Assembly: GCA_944989445.1 (NCBI GenBank)
Contig: CALYLW010000565.1
Coordinates: 389,470-453,469, forward strand
Direction: 5' to 3'
Origin: Ampullaceana balthica
Taxonomy: Eukaryota > Mollusca > Gastropoda > Lymnaeidae
DNA: 64,000 bases
This document shows positions 19,665-31,328 of this stretch, in pieces. The notes under the pieces are model-generated. The model was not told the DNA's origin, made no database searches, and saw nothing but the letters and a program-made list of their open reading frames with translations. The translations under genes were made by a program, and so were the position numbers. Numbering within the stretch: position 1 is the first letter of the stretch; every line of letters begins with the position of its first letter.

Positions 19665-20132
19665 TGTCAGGGTATGAGAATCACTGCGAATGATTGTTGT
19701 GAGATTGTTGTGAGCCAGTGTGTGAGTCGGCTCAAGGCGTGCGTGACAAGAGTTCACTTGTGAATAAGGATGTTAATTGTATTCACCCGGTATGCAAGTT
19801 AGAGAGCCGTGTCGTGGATAAATAGGTGTGTGAGACAGAGAGACGTAGGAAGACTAACCAGTGCAGAGGTCCATAGCCCTTGTTAGGGCTAGACATTGAG
19901 TATAGAGCGTTGGCTCTGGATAGCTGTTGACACATCGAGGTGGCTCGAGTGTCCAGGGTATTAGGGACAGAGGGTCCATGTATGCACTTAAAGGGAGTGG
20001 TCATTGTTGAATGGCGTACGTCATGTACCTGAATCAGTGCTGTACATATATTGAGGAATAATAAAGGCTTGACGTATACGTGAACAAGAGTCGAGACTTA
20101 GTCTTCTTTTATCCAGAACCCAGAACGCAACA
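19665..20132 (+). repeat. 3' LTR
   Basis: Nearly identical to the 5' LTR, with the one difference I can find at about 19743. The same polyadenylation signal lies at 20060-20065. ACTTC follows directly. Confidence 0.92.
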
Positions 20133-20137
20133 ACTTC

Positions 20138-22036
20138 GTCTTTCTTCTACTGCAGGGGTGAGTGTGGCAGAGTTGGCATCAAACCAGTCATTGTTTTTTG
20201 TCCTTTTTCTTCCGAAGATCTATGGCTGTGTTGTGGATGGTCTGTCTGAGATGCTCCCACTTTTCCTTGGTGCTATTGTCTGGCAGGTCAGAGTCAAGTG
20301 AGTTGGAGAGAGCTTGTATAAACTCAGCTTTCTTGTCTGTGTGAGAAGTCTTGCTCACATCAATGCGAGGTCTGCCTACTGGTCTGGATAAGTGAGTTTT
20401 CTTGGGCATTAATATCAGCTTTCAGCATACCAGTGAGTGATATGTGTCGCAGTCGGCACTATGGAAAGTTCGAGTGAGGAGAACATGTTTCAATGCAGAG
20501 CGCCTGGTATTAATTAGGTCCAGCTGGTGCCAGTGCTTAGAGCGGGGATGTCTCCAGGACACTCTATGTTGTGGCTTTGTCTGAAAGAAAGTATTGGTGA
20601 TGTATAGATCGTGATAAGAGCATAGTTCCAGGAGTCTCTGTCCGTTTTCGTTCAGTTTTCCTGTGCCAAATCTTCCCAGACAAGAGGTCCATGAGATGTA
20701 GTCTGCACCCACTCTTGCGTTAAAGTCACCCAACAGTATCACATGCTCATCTATGGAGATCGAGCTTAGCAGTGAGTCCGTTTGTAGAACTCGTCTTTCG
20801 TCTGCTTAGTTGCATTGAGCGTATGAGCATATGCACTAAATAGGTAGGCGGGCTATGTTGAGGTGTGTAGGCGTAGTGAGAGAAGCCTTTCAGTTCCCTG
20901 ATGGCAGGGTACTACCATCCCCAAGAGGGTGTTTCGGACAGCAAAACCCAACACCATGTTCTCTGGCTTCTTCCTCGCTTTGCCCTGCCAGAAGAACGTG
21001 TAGTCCTTTTCTCCTAATGAACCAGAACCTGGCAGCCGTGTCTCTTGTAAGGTGGCTATGTCTACCTGCAGTCTTACCAGTTCGTTGTTTATTACAGATG
21101 TTTTCCTGGCATCGCTGATATCGTTAAGGTCGTCTGACAGCCCGGGTGTCAGCGTCCGTACATTCCAGGTCCCCAGCTTGAGGATTGGTGTTTTCATTTT
21201 TGTTTTTTATTTATATTTGTATTGGTTGGTGCATGAGTTTACAGTCTACTTGTCAGGCATGTGTGAACCCTGAGCCCTACGCACCCAGTAGGGCAGGCAG
21301 ACTGTGGTGGGACAACACCTTATTGACTGGGGGCTGCCCAGCTTGAGGCGGGCGGTAGCAGTCCAATGAGATATAGATATCTCTCCCACCGTCGGAAGCA
21401 ATCCCTGGCGCCAGCTCTACGCCAATTGAGCGAGCGGGTGGCTTATAACCGGTCACTTCTACTTCCCGTGTTGTGTCGACGCTGTGAGGCGAAGCTGGAG
21501 TGTCCTCTCCAGGGCACATGCCTGGGCAGGTGGTGTGGAGAGTCAGCTGTTGCCCGTGCAGCACACTCCCTCTCTCCACGCAGCTGAGAGGTCCAAGGGT
21601 GAGGCAGAGCCAGTACATCTTGGTATCAACTACGTCGCAGGGATTGCCAGAGGGACGTTGTAAGTAACGCCAGACTGCCTTCGGGATTCCGGCTCCTGAT
21701 TTGTGATCGAGGTTTACTCCCCTAGCCTTCCTCATGAATGAGTATGGCCGCAAGGCATTGGAGGTTTGGAGTCAGAGTTTTCCCTTCTGCTAGTTGAGCA
21801 GCCATCTAAAGCTGACGAGCCTCATCTGCCCGAAGCAACTGGTTTTGAAGCGCCAGTGGTCCGCCTTTCACCCCTTCTCCTGTTAGTTAGGAACAGGCTT
21901 CGCCGGACTTGTTTGAAAAGCCACACGTGAAGGCCAGGAGCTGGATTTGGCTGCCAGAGGCGATTAGAGTCGCAAGCCATTGGAGTATTTCTTGGGATGA
22001 GGGAGCTTATCCCCACATCCACTCCGGCTTTGACAG
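20138..22036 (-). pseudogene. LINE, 5' part: 5' UTR and APE-type endonuclease
   Basis: This is the upstream half of the LINE split by the LTR element. Reading right to left: a GC-richer 5' leader (22036-21200), then LKLGTWNVRTLTPGL and IATLQETRLPGSGSLG (21197-20853). After a frameshift come ILLGDFNARVGADYISW and DLYITNTFFQTKP (20742-20422). These are the N-terminal, catalytic Glu and DxN motifs of the endonuclease/exonuclease/phosphatase (APE) domain that nicks target DNA. RPRIDVSKTSHTDKKAEF (20409-20188) is the linker towards RT. The LINE spans about 4.0 kb once the LTR element is set aside, close to full length, but broken by frameshifts. Confidence 0.88.
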
Positions 22037-22044
22037 CCCTTGAA

Positions 22045-23218
22045 GCCCCCTATAATAATCAAATATATGCAATATTATTAGACTTCTAAAAGCATTTGAC
22101 AAAGTTCACTACTTTAGTTTACTCGATAAACTTAACTACTTGGAATCTCGGGTCTCACATATCATTTGATCAAATTCTTCCTTTTGAGTAGAGAGCAAAC
22201 TGTTATAATTAATGGAAGTAAATCAGCACCAATAACGGTTAATTTAGGAGTTCCACAAGGAACTGTGTTATGTCCATCACTCTCTTTAATTTACATAAAT
22301 GATTTACCCAACAACATCTCAACAGGATCAAAAGTTAGGTTATTTGCTGATTATTGTATAATCTATAGAACAATTAAATCAGAACGAGATAGCAAAATCT
22401 TATAAAAAGACTTAAATGAATTAATACAATTGGAAACTAATTGGATGGAGTATGTCTTTCCACCCAGAAAAGTGTCAACTCTTAAGAGTAACAAAGAAAA
22501 AGAAACAAATTCAAATTACTTCATTCATGGAAAACAACTAATTCAAACTAAAGATGCAAACTACTTAGGAGTAATAATAAATGAGATATCATCATGGAAT
22601 CCCCATGTCAATGAAGTTATTAAAAAATCAAACAAAATCTTAGGCTTTTAAAGAGAACATTTTACAGATGTAATGAGAATATAAAACTAAAATGCTACCT
22701 CACTTTGGTGGGACTAGAATATGCTTCTTCTGTATAGGACCCATACCCCAAAGAAAACATTGATATACTAGAACTTAGTAAAAAAAAGAGCTGCTAGATT
22801 CTTACTGGAGAATATTAAAAACTGACAAGAATAATACCATTAGTTAAATCATTAAACCTTGAAACACTAGAGTTGACTAGAGGATATAAAACAAATGAGC
22901 AAAGTAGTAATAATACATAAGGTATTTAACTCTAACTTGGACATACAACCCAAAGATAACGTATTACAACCCCTAGTTAGACATAGGGATAAAAACACTT
23001 TTCTTATACCGTATGCAAGAAAAAATACATACAATTTCTCGTTCTTCCATTCCGGAATTCGGACGTGGAATGGGTTGCCCGAGTAAACCAGGAAAACCAA
23101 CACTCTATCAACATTTAAACTCGAATAACAATTCAAGACTAGACATAAATCATGGATAAGCGTAGGACGCAATAATCTTCTGTACAGAAGGAGCAACTGT
23201 AACATATCAGATCAGATC
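22045..23218 (+). pseudogene. LINE of the hairpin-tail family, 5'-truncated, inactive
   Basis: Reverse-transcriptase pieces run left to right. KAFDKVH of motif A lies near 22090. GVPQGTVLCPSL and LIYINDLPNNIS (22166-22405 frame) are motif B, and LFADYCIIYRTIKSE is the catalytic box with FADY replacing FADD. KDANYLGVIINE follows. A C-terminal part ends around ARKNTYNFSFFHSGIRTWNG (about 23016-23078). Stops and frameshifts separate them. The 3' end carries GGACGCAATAATCTTCTGTA and a short CAGAT repeat tail. The style (GVPQGTVLGPLLF, YINDLP) is that of the jockey/CR1 group; the clade is not assigned. Confidence 0.85.
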
Positions 23219-24272
23219 AGAACCCAACAAAAGACTAAACCAATATACAGTACGGTAATTTTCCAAATAACACGATACAAAACCACAAATTAAATCACCA
23301 CTCCGTGTTTCTGTTACCTAGACAGGAAGTCATAATGCGTGTTATAGTCATTCGTCAACACTCGAGCATTTCTTTTGACAACTCAGTTTCACAATATGTA
23401 ACAATGATGCTCCACAATATTGTTATCTGAGTGTCTATTGTTGTTATTTTTCGTCTCCTTTGTACATGAGGGTTTTGAGTGAACGTTTTCCCTGTCAACT
23501 TTAATTAAACATTTTTCGAAACTAAAGCGTCTGTATGATACTGTAAGTGGGCGTTTGACGTTGTGCACAGCAAATGAGAAATAAAAGAATGCACAGCTTT
23601 AATGTAATGACAAATATATGTGTAAATCATGTCGACTGATGTGGTGTAAAGCAGTAAATAAATCATCTTGACTGCTGTGGAGTAAAGCAGTAAATAAATC
23701 AGGTCGGCTAGGTTATTTTTCAAAATATTAAGTGTGATGGACTGCCAGCAATTGCTCCCATGTTATCGGGCCACTAGCGATTTATTGAGATATTTTAAAA
23801 TTTTCATCATTGCAAGAAAAGAAATTCCTATGTGTGAACTCTGACATCAGAACTCTTGATTGGTGGAGTATCGCTTCCTTATAATGCAGCCTGGATCAGC
23901 GAGTGGACATGTAGGGGTATCAATGATATTGTCGTTAACCGCCAACCTTTACATCCTGCTGTTGCATTATTACTTGGAAACATGCATGTAAGTAAGCTTC
24001 AACATTAAATCCTGCAGTGAGATATAATATATTTACTGTTTTCTTTTAACATTTACATGTGTCCTTTTTTAAAATATAATTTTTTTAAATTATTAGTTAT
24101 TTTTTTAGAAGCGAAGGTGAATTGTAAGATTTTTATATACCCCAAAACAGCGTACGTATTCAATGAAACGGCCGCGTGAATGAAAAACATTTAAAATATT
24201 TTGTACTCAGGTATTTAATAACAGTTGCATTTTTGTATGCTGCAAATAGTAATTTGTAAAGAATTTGCTTGA
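23219..24272. other. Unassigned stretch
   Basis: Near 23590-23700 a short direct repeat around GTGTAAAGCAGTAAATAAAT/GAGTAAAGCAGTAAATAAAT occurs twice. No gene or element is recognised. Confidence 0.4.
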
Positions 24273-25257
24273 AAGCAAGCCAGTGGCGTCACTAGGGGGG
24301 AGCGCGGGGGCGGGCCGCCCCGGGTGACACCCATCAGGGGGTGACACCCAAGCCTAAACTTTACTGTGTACGATTTTATGTGAGCAAAAAAAAGAAGACA
24401 CATTTTTTTCATCTAGAAAGAAATTGACAAATACAATGAAATACTTTTAAACCGAAAACGTATTAATAAAATAAAATATCAGTTAACAGGCAATAATAAA
24501 ACGTCTCCACAAACTACCATAAAACTAATTAGGAAAAAAAGTAAAGAAAAAGCCTCACAATTAAAAAAAGGCTGGACATACAAGAAGCGGTGTCTTTTGT
24601 TTTAGAAAAAAATCCAACATACTGGGCTTTGACATACCGACACACGGATTCAGCCTGTTAGACCAATCCCAACTCACTACTTCCTCCACGACAGTTGAGA
24701 GGTGCGGGGGGATAAGATTTTACTTCAAAAAATAAATAGGTTTTCTTTTCTTTTTTTTTATTTATAGGAAAATAAGGTATTTAACGTGTTTGAGTTATTA
24801 TTTTTTAAATTTATAATTATTAAGCATGCATATCTATGTTAATGTAATGCACTCTAAGAAACATGATTTTCGTATTTTTCTTGAGTATAAGTACTTTTTA
24901 AAATAACTTTTAACACTATATTAATTTCACATAAAAATATTTCAGTCTTTTCGATTTCGTATGAAACGATTTTCATTGATAGATCGCGTGATGCGTACTT
25001 TCGGCAGCCGAAGTAAAGTTGATTTTGGACGACGCGATCAGAACCGCACCTGCAGCGACGAATTTTTAACTTTGAAAACCGTCTGGTCTGAACATTATAA
25101 AGCATATTACTGAATATATAATCTATGAAATTCAATTATTTTGTCTACAATTCATGATTCCACATTCTTGGAGCAGCAAAGGTGGGCCAGTTGAATCCTT
25201 TATTTACTTTTGTTAAAACAGGGAAAGATAGTGAGAATTTTCTCGAATTATTTTTGA

Positions 25258-26500
25258 GTCTTATCTTATCTTATCTGTTTACAGACGCTCCTTCTATACA
25301 GAACATTATTGCGTCCTACGCTTATCTATGGTTTGTGTTTAGTACTGCATTTCTATTAGAGATTTAAATGTTGATAAAGTGTTGGTTTTACTGGTTTCTT
25401 CAGGCAACCTATTCCACGCCCGAATTCCGGACGGGAAAAAAAGAAAATTTGTATATGTGTGTTCTTGCATACGGAATAAGAAAGGTGTTTTTATCCTTAT
25501 GTCTAGTCTGTCTGAGGGTTGTATTAAATTATCTTTGTGTTCTATTTCTAAATTAAAAATTAATTGCTTTACGTATGATTACTACTTTGCTCTTGGTTCT
25601 TCTATCCTCTAGTGTTTCAAGGTTTAATGATTTAACTAATGGTGTTATTCTTCTCAGTTTTGAATATTCTCCAGTAATGAATCTGGCAGCTCTTTTTTGG
25701 ATTTGTTCTAGCTTATCAATGCTTTCTTTGGTGGATGAGTCCCATACAGAAGATGCATATTCTAGTACAGGTCTCGCCAAAGTGAGGTAGCATTTTAGTT
25801 TTATATCTCTATTACATTTGTTAAAGTTTCTTTTTATAAAGCCTAAGGTTTTGTTTGATTTTTTAAAAACTTAATTGACATGGGGATTCCATGATAGTTT
25901 CTCATTTATTAAGACTCCTAAGTATTTTGCATCTTTAGTTTGGGTCAGTTCTTTTCCATGAATGTAATATTTTGAATTTATTTTTTTTCTTTTTCTTTGT
26001 TACTCTTATCAGTTGACACTTTTCTGAGTGGAAAGACATACTCCAGTTAGTTTCCCATTTTATCAATTCATCTAAGTCTTTTTGTAAAATTTTGCTATCT
26101 TGTTTTGATTTAATTGTTCTATAGATTATACAATCATCAGCAAATAACCTAACTTTTGTTCCTGTTGAGATGTTGTTGGGTAAATCATTTATATAAATTA
26201 AAAAGAGTAAGGAACCTAGCACAGTTCCTTGTGAACTCCCGAGTTAACCTTTATTGGTGCAGATATAGATCCATTAATTATTACAGTTTGCTCCCTGCCC
26301 AAAAGGAAGTCTTGGATCCAGTGATGTAAGGGACCTGAGATTCCAAAGTAGTTAAGTTTTTTTTAAGTAAACTAAGGTGGTGAACTTTGTCAAATGCTTT
26401 TGAGAAGTCTAGTAATATTTTGTCTATTTGATCATTATTGTTTAATCCTTTTGATAGTTCATCTATTAAACCTATTAATTGTGTCAAAATGCCACATTAT
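25258..26500 (-). pseudogene. LINE of the hairpin-tail family, 5'-truncated, FADD box intact
   Basis: Minus strand: KILLDFSKAFDKVHHLSLL (26487-26281) is RT motif A. LLFLIYINDLPNNIS and VRLFADDCIIYRTIKS (26222-25935) give the end of motif B and the catalytic FADD, intact. PVLEYASSVWDSSTKESID and KRAARFITGEYSKLRR (25780-25553) are the typical C-terminus after RT. A frameshift near 26250 and stops break it. The 3' end is the hairpin tail plus GATAA repeats (25258-25320 on the plus strand as TTATCTTATC). Same family as 22045-23218. Confidence 0.87.
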
Positions 26501-26778
26501 AGTATACCTTTTCCTGGTTAAATAATTCTCTAATAATGATTGACTAATTTTGAAACAAATTTACAAAAGTAAGCCAAATGACACTTAAATTTTGGACTCG
26601 TTCAAAAGTTAGACGAATTTTAGAAAATTTAATGTTCTTTTTAAGTATGACAGACAAGACTTAAACTTTAAAAAATGGTATTCAATTAATTAATTAACTT
26701 TTTTCAATTTAAGGCTTTTTTGACATTCGCCCCCTAAAATAACAATGTTCTAATTTGAGTTTTTGACAACAATGAATT

Positions 26779-27155
26779 ATTGCCGCTGGGATATTGTCCA
26801 TGTTTCAATCTATCAAACCACAAATTGTGACATGTGTATCGTGAGACAATTTTGTAGGTAGTACAAAATAACAAGGTCCTAACTCAATATAGGTCTATCA
26901 AACATCACATAGAACATTATTCTAGGGGAGCTAATGTTGGGACCATTGTCCTTTTTTAAATAATAAATTTTGGCACATGTATGTCATTCAAGAGCGCACG
27001 ATGAAAATGAATGAAATTTTTTAAGAACACAAACGAATCGTGTAATGAAAACAATAGATTTGAGCTTATTAATTAAACAAATACAAAGCTCAACGTTACA
27101 CCTTTCACAATTTGTGCTATGATAGATTGAAACATGAACAATATACCAACGCTTT
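26779..27155. mobile_element. Inverted-repeat element (MITE-like)
   Basis: ATGTTTCAATCTATCA with its flanks, GGATATTGTCC before it and CACAAATTGTGA after it (26790-26831), recurs inverted at 27108-27155. This gives arms of about 48 bp with roughly 40 matches. The spacer is AT-rich and without coding sequence. The outer limits and target duplication are unclear. Confidence 0.5.
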
Positions 27156-27189
27156 TTAAAATCAGAACAACTTGGAATTTCAGTAGAGA

Positions 27190-27822
27190 ACAGACCCAGG
27201 TTGAAGAAAAGGGTGGCAGGTGAGAAAACAAGAGATGCTGGACTAACTCTGCAAGAAGAAAACAAAAGGTCGATGTTTGAGTGTATTGATCGTTTCCATT
27301 CTGAACTCCAGATCAGATCAAGTGCAACCATGTTTGAGGCTGTTCAAGCCAAATTCTTGATATCTGCCACTGAAGAAGAATTACTAAAGTCCATTCCAAG
27401 GTTGTCCAATTTCTATGATGAGTTGTCAGAGGAAGAGCTTTTATTAGAAATACCAAGGCTGAGAAGGCACCTGAAGGCAGCAGAGATCGATCTCAAAGAG
27501 GCTGAAGAATGGTCCGTACTTGACGTTTTGAAATTTGTAGCTGAATGGGACTTCATAGAATCTCTCCCCTATCTCACATTGAGTTTACGATTATTTGTGA
27601 CAATCTGTGTGTCTGTGGCTTCATGAGAAAGGAGTTTTTCAAAGCTAAAACTTATAAAGAATTATTTGCGATTTACAATGGGGCAGTCAAGGCTTTCTGA
27701 TCTTGCCATGTTATCCATTGAGAGTGATTCGGCACAAGAAATAGATTTCGATGACGTAATTAACAAGTTTCCAGTTTTAAAGGCCAGAAAAGCTAAATTC
27801 TTATTTTTTATATATATTTAAT
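27190..27822 (+). pseudogene. hAT transposase C-terminal region with in-frame stop
   Basis: The 27201-27626 frame gives a helical segment (EEELLKSIPRLSNFYDELS, then EEWSVLDVLKFVAEWDF) leading to SLRLFVTICVSVAS. A TGA at 27624-27626 follows, and in the same frame ERSFSKLKLIKNYLRFTMGQ and SRLSDLAMLSIESD continue to about 27822. ERSFSKLKLIKNYLR is the hallmark of the hAT dimerisation domain in the group of transposases annotated in animals as ZMYM1-like proteins. The N-terminal zinc finger and catalytic part are missing. It lies in the expected place within the hAT element at 24281-28035. Confidence 0.85.
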
Positions 27823-27832
27823 GACATTGTAT

Positions 27833-27972
27833 CTTATCTTATCTTATCTGTTTACAGACGCTCCTTCTATACAGAAGATTATTGCGTCCTACGCTTATCT
27901 ATGGTTTGTGTTTAGTCCTGCATTTTTATTAGAGATTTAAATGTTGATAAAGTGTTGGTTTTCCTGGATTAT
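27833..27972 (-). mobile_element. LINE 3'-end fragment (hairpin tail)
   Basis: TTATCTTATCTTATCTG then ACGCTCCTTCTATACAGAAG and ATTATTGCGTCC match the 3' end of the LINE at 25258-25400 almost perfectly. Only about 140 bp are present, so this is a heavily 5'-truncated insertion. Confidence 0.85.
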
Positions 27973-28123
27973 GGGGCAAGTCGTGTGACACCAAGAGCTA
28001 CCGCCCGGGTGACACAAACCATAGTGACGCCTCTGAAAGCAACATTAAGTGTTTGTTCTCATAATCAATCATTATTGAGGTAAATAATTCGAAAATAAAT
28101 GGATGTCACATCTTCCTGTATAC

Positions 28124-28753
28124 CAGAGGCGGATTTAGACTGCACGGGGCCCCTGGCTGCAATTCAAACTGGGGCCCTATCTAGCCAGCGTCTCTTTAAA
28201 TAAAATGATTGCTATCAGCTTAATATAAGTCTTTAACTTGGTATTAAATAGTCCATTGGTTCCTTGCTCATAATTTATCTGTACTACGGGATTGGATTCA
28301 TAAAAAAAGCGGACACGAAGAAATAACTGTTTGCCGGTATCCTAAAATTGAGTGGAAAAAGATAATGTTTTTAAAAAAAAGACAAATGAAAAAAAGATTC
28401 CACGGCTAGGAATGAAACCGGGCACCCCTTGTGCTACGGGTCATCACGCTGCCATAAGACCAACAGATCATGTAAAATTTGGTAAATTTAAAAGATATAA
28501 ATAGTATTTATTAATATTTTCTCTTATTGAGCGTATCAAATTAAGTTTTTCGATTACTAAGGCTATCGGGTCCGAATAGCGATAAGATTAATACATAAGA
28601 TTTTATTAATTTATTTAACTTATGATATTTTTACGGATTCATGTAAACATTTGTCCACCTTTATTATAGAATATACTAAATTTGGGGGCCCCTAAATCAT
28701 CAGGGGCTCCTGGCTTTACCCTGTTCAGCCCCCCCCCCTTTAATCCGTCATAG
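28124..28753. mobile_element. hAT-type non-autonomous element with 8-bp target duplication
   Basis: The left end CAGAGGCGGATTTAGAC and the right end TTTAATCCGTCATAG are imperfect inverted repeats. CTGTATAC lies on both sides (28116-28123 and 28754-28761). GGGGCCCCTGG just inside the left end and CAGGGGCTCCTGG near the right end extend the inverted symmetry. No transposase is present; a tRNA-like block lies at 28396-28470. Confidence 0.78.
28396..28470 (-). pseudogene. tRNA-like/SINE-like block, degenerate
   Basis: On the minus strand GTTGGTCTTATGGCAGCG resembles an A box and CCCGGTTTCATTCC resembles a B box, spaced as in a tRNA (about 35 bases). Pairing of the arms is poor. It could be an old SINE head; a working tRNA is unlikely. 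Confidence 0.4.
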
Positions 28754-28853
28754 CTGTATACTGTACGAAATTTAAAATGAAACGAATGAAACTGTTAAAA
28801 TGTTTATTGGTGTCTTTCATTATGAACTTCGTTTCGTTATTGAGAAAATTAAC

Positions 28854-29694
28854 GGGATCCGGGCTTGATAGCGACTATCAAAACAGCGAATGTCATGAAG
28901 GCGACTTCACAAGGGCGACTTTCAAAACGGCGATTGTCAGAATGGTGACCGTATTATAACAGCGACTGTTAAGATAGCGAATTTTTTCCTTTGCTTGTGA
29001 TAATGTTTGAAAAACATACCGTGCCATAATAATGTTAAAAATACTGATAATAATGACCAATGAAGAAGGCATGTGGTGAAGCACCAAGCCACTGAGGTAA
29101 AAAAAAATGAAACGTTCAGTTTAAAATCCTGTTGGTGTGAATTTTTAAATTTAGAAATAAACGTGACTTGACTTGACTTGACTTGACTATCATTGGTATT
29201 TTTCTATCCTGTTTAAAATCATCTTTTTGAATCTTATGATTTTTTATGTTGCTAATCCAAATTAATTATTTTTTAAAATTCATTTTTGATAAATGCTTTT
29301 TACTGAGCAGTGTGTTGAATTTGGTAAAAGATTTTTGTTTTGTGTTTGATAGACAAATTGGCTGAAATGTAACGGTTGGACAAGAAAAATTAAATGTAAT
29401 TTTTAATTCCTTTTTGCTTGATTTTTTATGAGCAGTCGCTACGTATTGCTATGTGTGTTTGTGTGTTTTCAGCTGTTGCCAGTTGTTTGGTAAATTTTTT
29501 TGGCTGAAATGTTAGGTGAACGGTTGGACAAGAATCGCTATGCGGTGATGTCGCTGTTATGACAATCGCTCTTTTATTACAGTCGCTGTCATATGGGTCG
29601 CTGTTGTGACAGTCGCTATTTTAAAACAATCGCTATTGTGAAGACGCCTTTATGACGGTCGCTGTTTTGACAGTCGCTGTTTGGAACCCGAGAC
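28854..29694. mobile_element. Fold-back element with 9-bp target duplication and internal GCGACTGTCA repeats
   Basis: AAAATTAAC flanks both ends (28845-28853 and 29695-29703). The two arms (28854-28985 and about 29543-29694) are inverted copies, each built of five to eight degenerate repeats of about 17 bp around AACAGCGACTGTCATAA. The middle (about 560 bp) is AT-rich, carries a short ACTTG run (29162-29187), and repeats GGCTGAAATG plus AACGGTTGGACAAGAA twice. A 9-bp duplication suggests a Mutator-like element, but no transposase is present, so the class is inference. Confidence 0.75.
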
Positions 29695-29703
29695 AAAATT
29701 AAC

Positions 29704-31064
29704 ATCTTCCCCAAAAGAATACCCTGGAATAAAATTGCGTAAGAACGAAGTAACGCGAATTACTTTCGTCATTTTACTTTTAGCATCTACCTTTATTTGT
29801 CTTACCATCTTTAAATTTGTTATCAGGTTTAGAAATGCTTAATTTAGAGTAAATCTATCATAAGACGTGAGGTTTACATGTAAAATAATAAAAGACTGTT
29901 ACATGTAACATTACAAGTGTATTAAATGTAACATAAAGAAACACTGCTTGCGTTTGAGATGAGGAGAAAAACTTGCAGGGCTGTGGCGACAATTTGTTTA
30001 AATCAAATTAGCAATGAATGGCAACCCCCACAAATGTGTGAATGTTCCGAGTGCTTTTAGAAAAAAAGAAAGATTAATCTTTACCCAGCATAAAACAAGG
30101 GCACGCAATCTCACGTGTTCATTGAAAAATATCTTGATAATAATGTTTGCACAACACTTCCTCAAAACGTCCTTTGTGTGTATAAAATAATTGTGAGTGC
30201 GAAAAAAAAAGGGGGGGGGGTTAAACAATAGATGAAAGGTGAATTCATTTTAAAGTAATATGTACGAATGTGTCTTCTTTTGGATAAAATACTACCAAAA
30301 AATTACTGGCCTACTGGACATTCGACACAAACAAGACAATGTAATGATAAGTAGTCTCGTGTGTGGTGGAGGAGGATACAGTCACAAAGTCAATGACTTA
30401 TTACTTTATATCTGTTTATCATGAAGATAATGCATACAATTTAACAGTTCATGGCATACCTGACTTAAGACACTCAAAGAAGTAAACGTGCGGGAAAATC
30501 AAGGGTAGGAGTTTACAATAATTAGTCCAGCTAGGAGAGAGATCGTGCGGAAAGCCGAGTTTGAAACTATGACTACGTGGGAAGTTTGAAACGAGGACTG
30601 ATGGAGTAGAGTTGGAAACGTAGTTTGAGACAAAGTACGAAATGCAGTTTGGGGGAGGGGGGGGGGTGATCGAGACTGTGAAAAGACCGAGACGAAGTCG
30701 GACAGACAAAAGCATTGTTATAACAAACTAATTAAATATGTTGAGCGACATGTTGTCCACGTACATCTCGAGTACGAATGTCGTAGAATCAAGGGTGAAG
30801 TAATTTCAGAAGTAAGAGTAATCCTCACAAATAAAAATCAAATTTATCGTGTCCTAAACAGCACAATTCATATTCAAACTTTTAAACAATCACATTATGA
30901 AACTCGTATGTAACAAAGGATCAAAACATAAAATTTCGTTTCCTTTCAGCAACTAAGAAACATGTTCAGAAATATTCACACTGAGCAGCTAGGTTTGATT
31001 TCAATTTTATTGTTATTTATATCGCTACGTAGTTGAAATGTACACCTTGACTTCATAGCCTAGG
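29704..31064. other. Unassigned stretch
   Basis: No gene recognised. A G-run near 30210 and a purine-rich patch around 30500-30710 (GAAACG/GGAAAG-type) stand out only in composition. Confidence 0.4.
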
Positions 31065-31328
31065 TACTGAATATTTTTGTTAAAACTAAGCCACTGTAGT
31101 TTATTAAAATGAACCAAAAAAAACTTGTTTGAAAAGATGAGGCCCAGCTGCAGTGAGGAATGTAGAATCTCGCATGAAAAAGCAGAAAATATTTTTTTTG
31201 GTCGAAAACTAATTAGTCACACAAGGGGACTCAGAACTTTTGTGTTAGTTGATCAAATTTTATATCTCCCATTAAATCCCACAATCGATCACAAATAAAT
31301 ATCAATAAAACTTCTGAGTTCTGAGTCC

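Larger units (their letters stand above)
14524..20132 (+). mobile_element. LTR retrotransposon, recent, lacking pol, inserted in a LINE
   Basis: Two 468-bp LTRs (14524-14991 and 19665-20132) start TG and end CA. By eye they differ at one base (CGCGAC versus CGTGAC near 14602/19743), so the insertion is young. ACTTC lies directly outside both LTRs (14519-14523 and 20133-20137), an intact 5-bp target duplication. A TGGGGTCACG primer-binding-like site starts two bases after the 5' LTR, and a purine tract GGAAGAGGGGGGA (19650-19662) precedes the 3' LTR. The 4.67-kb interior holds a tandem-repeat leader, a short gag-like ORF, a 533-codon coiled-coil ORF and a 168-codon membrane-type ORF. I find no protease, reverse transcriptase, RNase H or integrase motif, so mobilisation must have been in trans. 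Confidence 0.92.
24281..28035 (+). mobile_element. hAT-type DNA transposon relic, about 3.75 kb with nested LINE insertions
   Basis: The left end CAGTGGCGTCACTAGG and the right end ATAGTGACGCCTCTG are inverted repeats of the family also seen at 4555-4800 and 31329-32983. AAAGCAAG lies beside the left end and AAAGCAAC beside the right, an imperfect 8-bp duplication. The GTGACACC motif occurs just inside both ends. A transposase C-terminus lies near the right end (27190-27822). The interior also holds a reverse-strand LINE (25258-26500), a MITE (26779-27155), a LINE tail (27833-27972), and a fragment near 24565-24670 resembling the arms of the element at 31787-32889. Confidence 0.65.
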
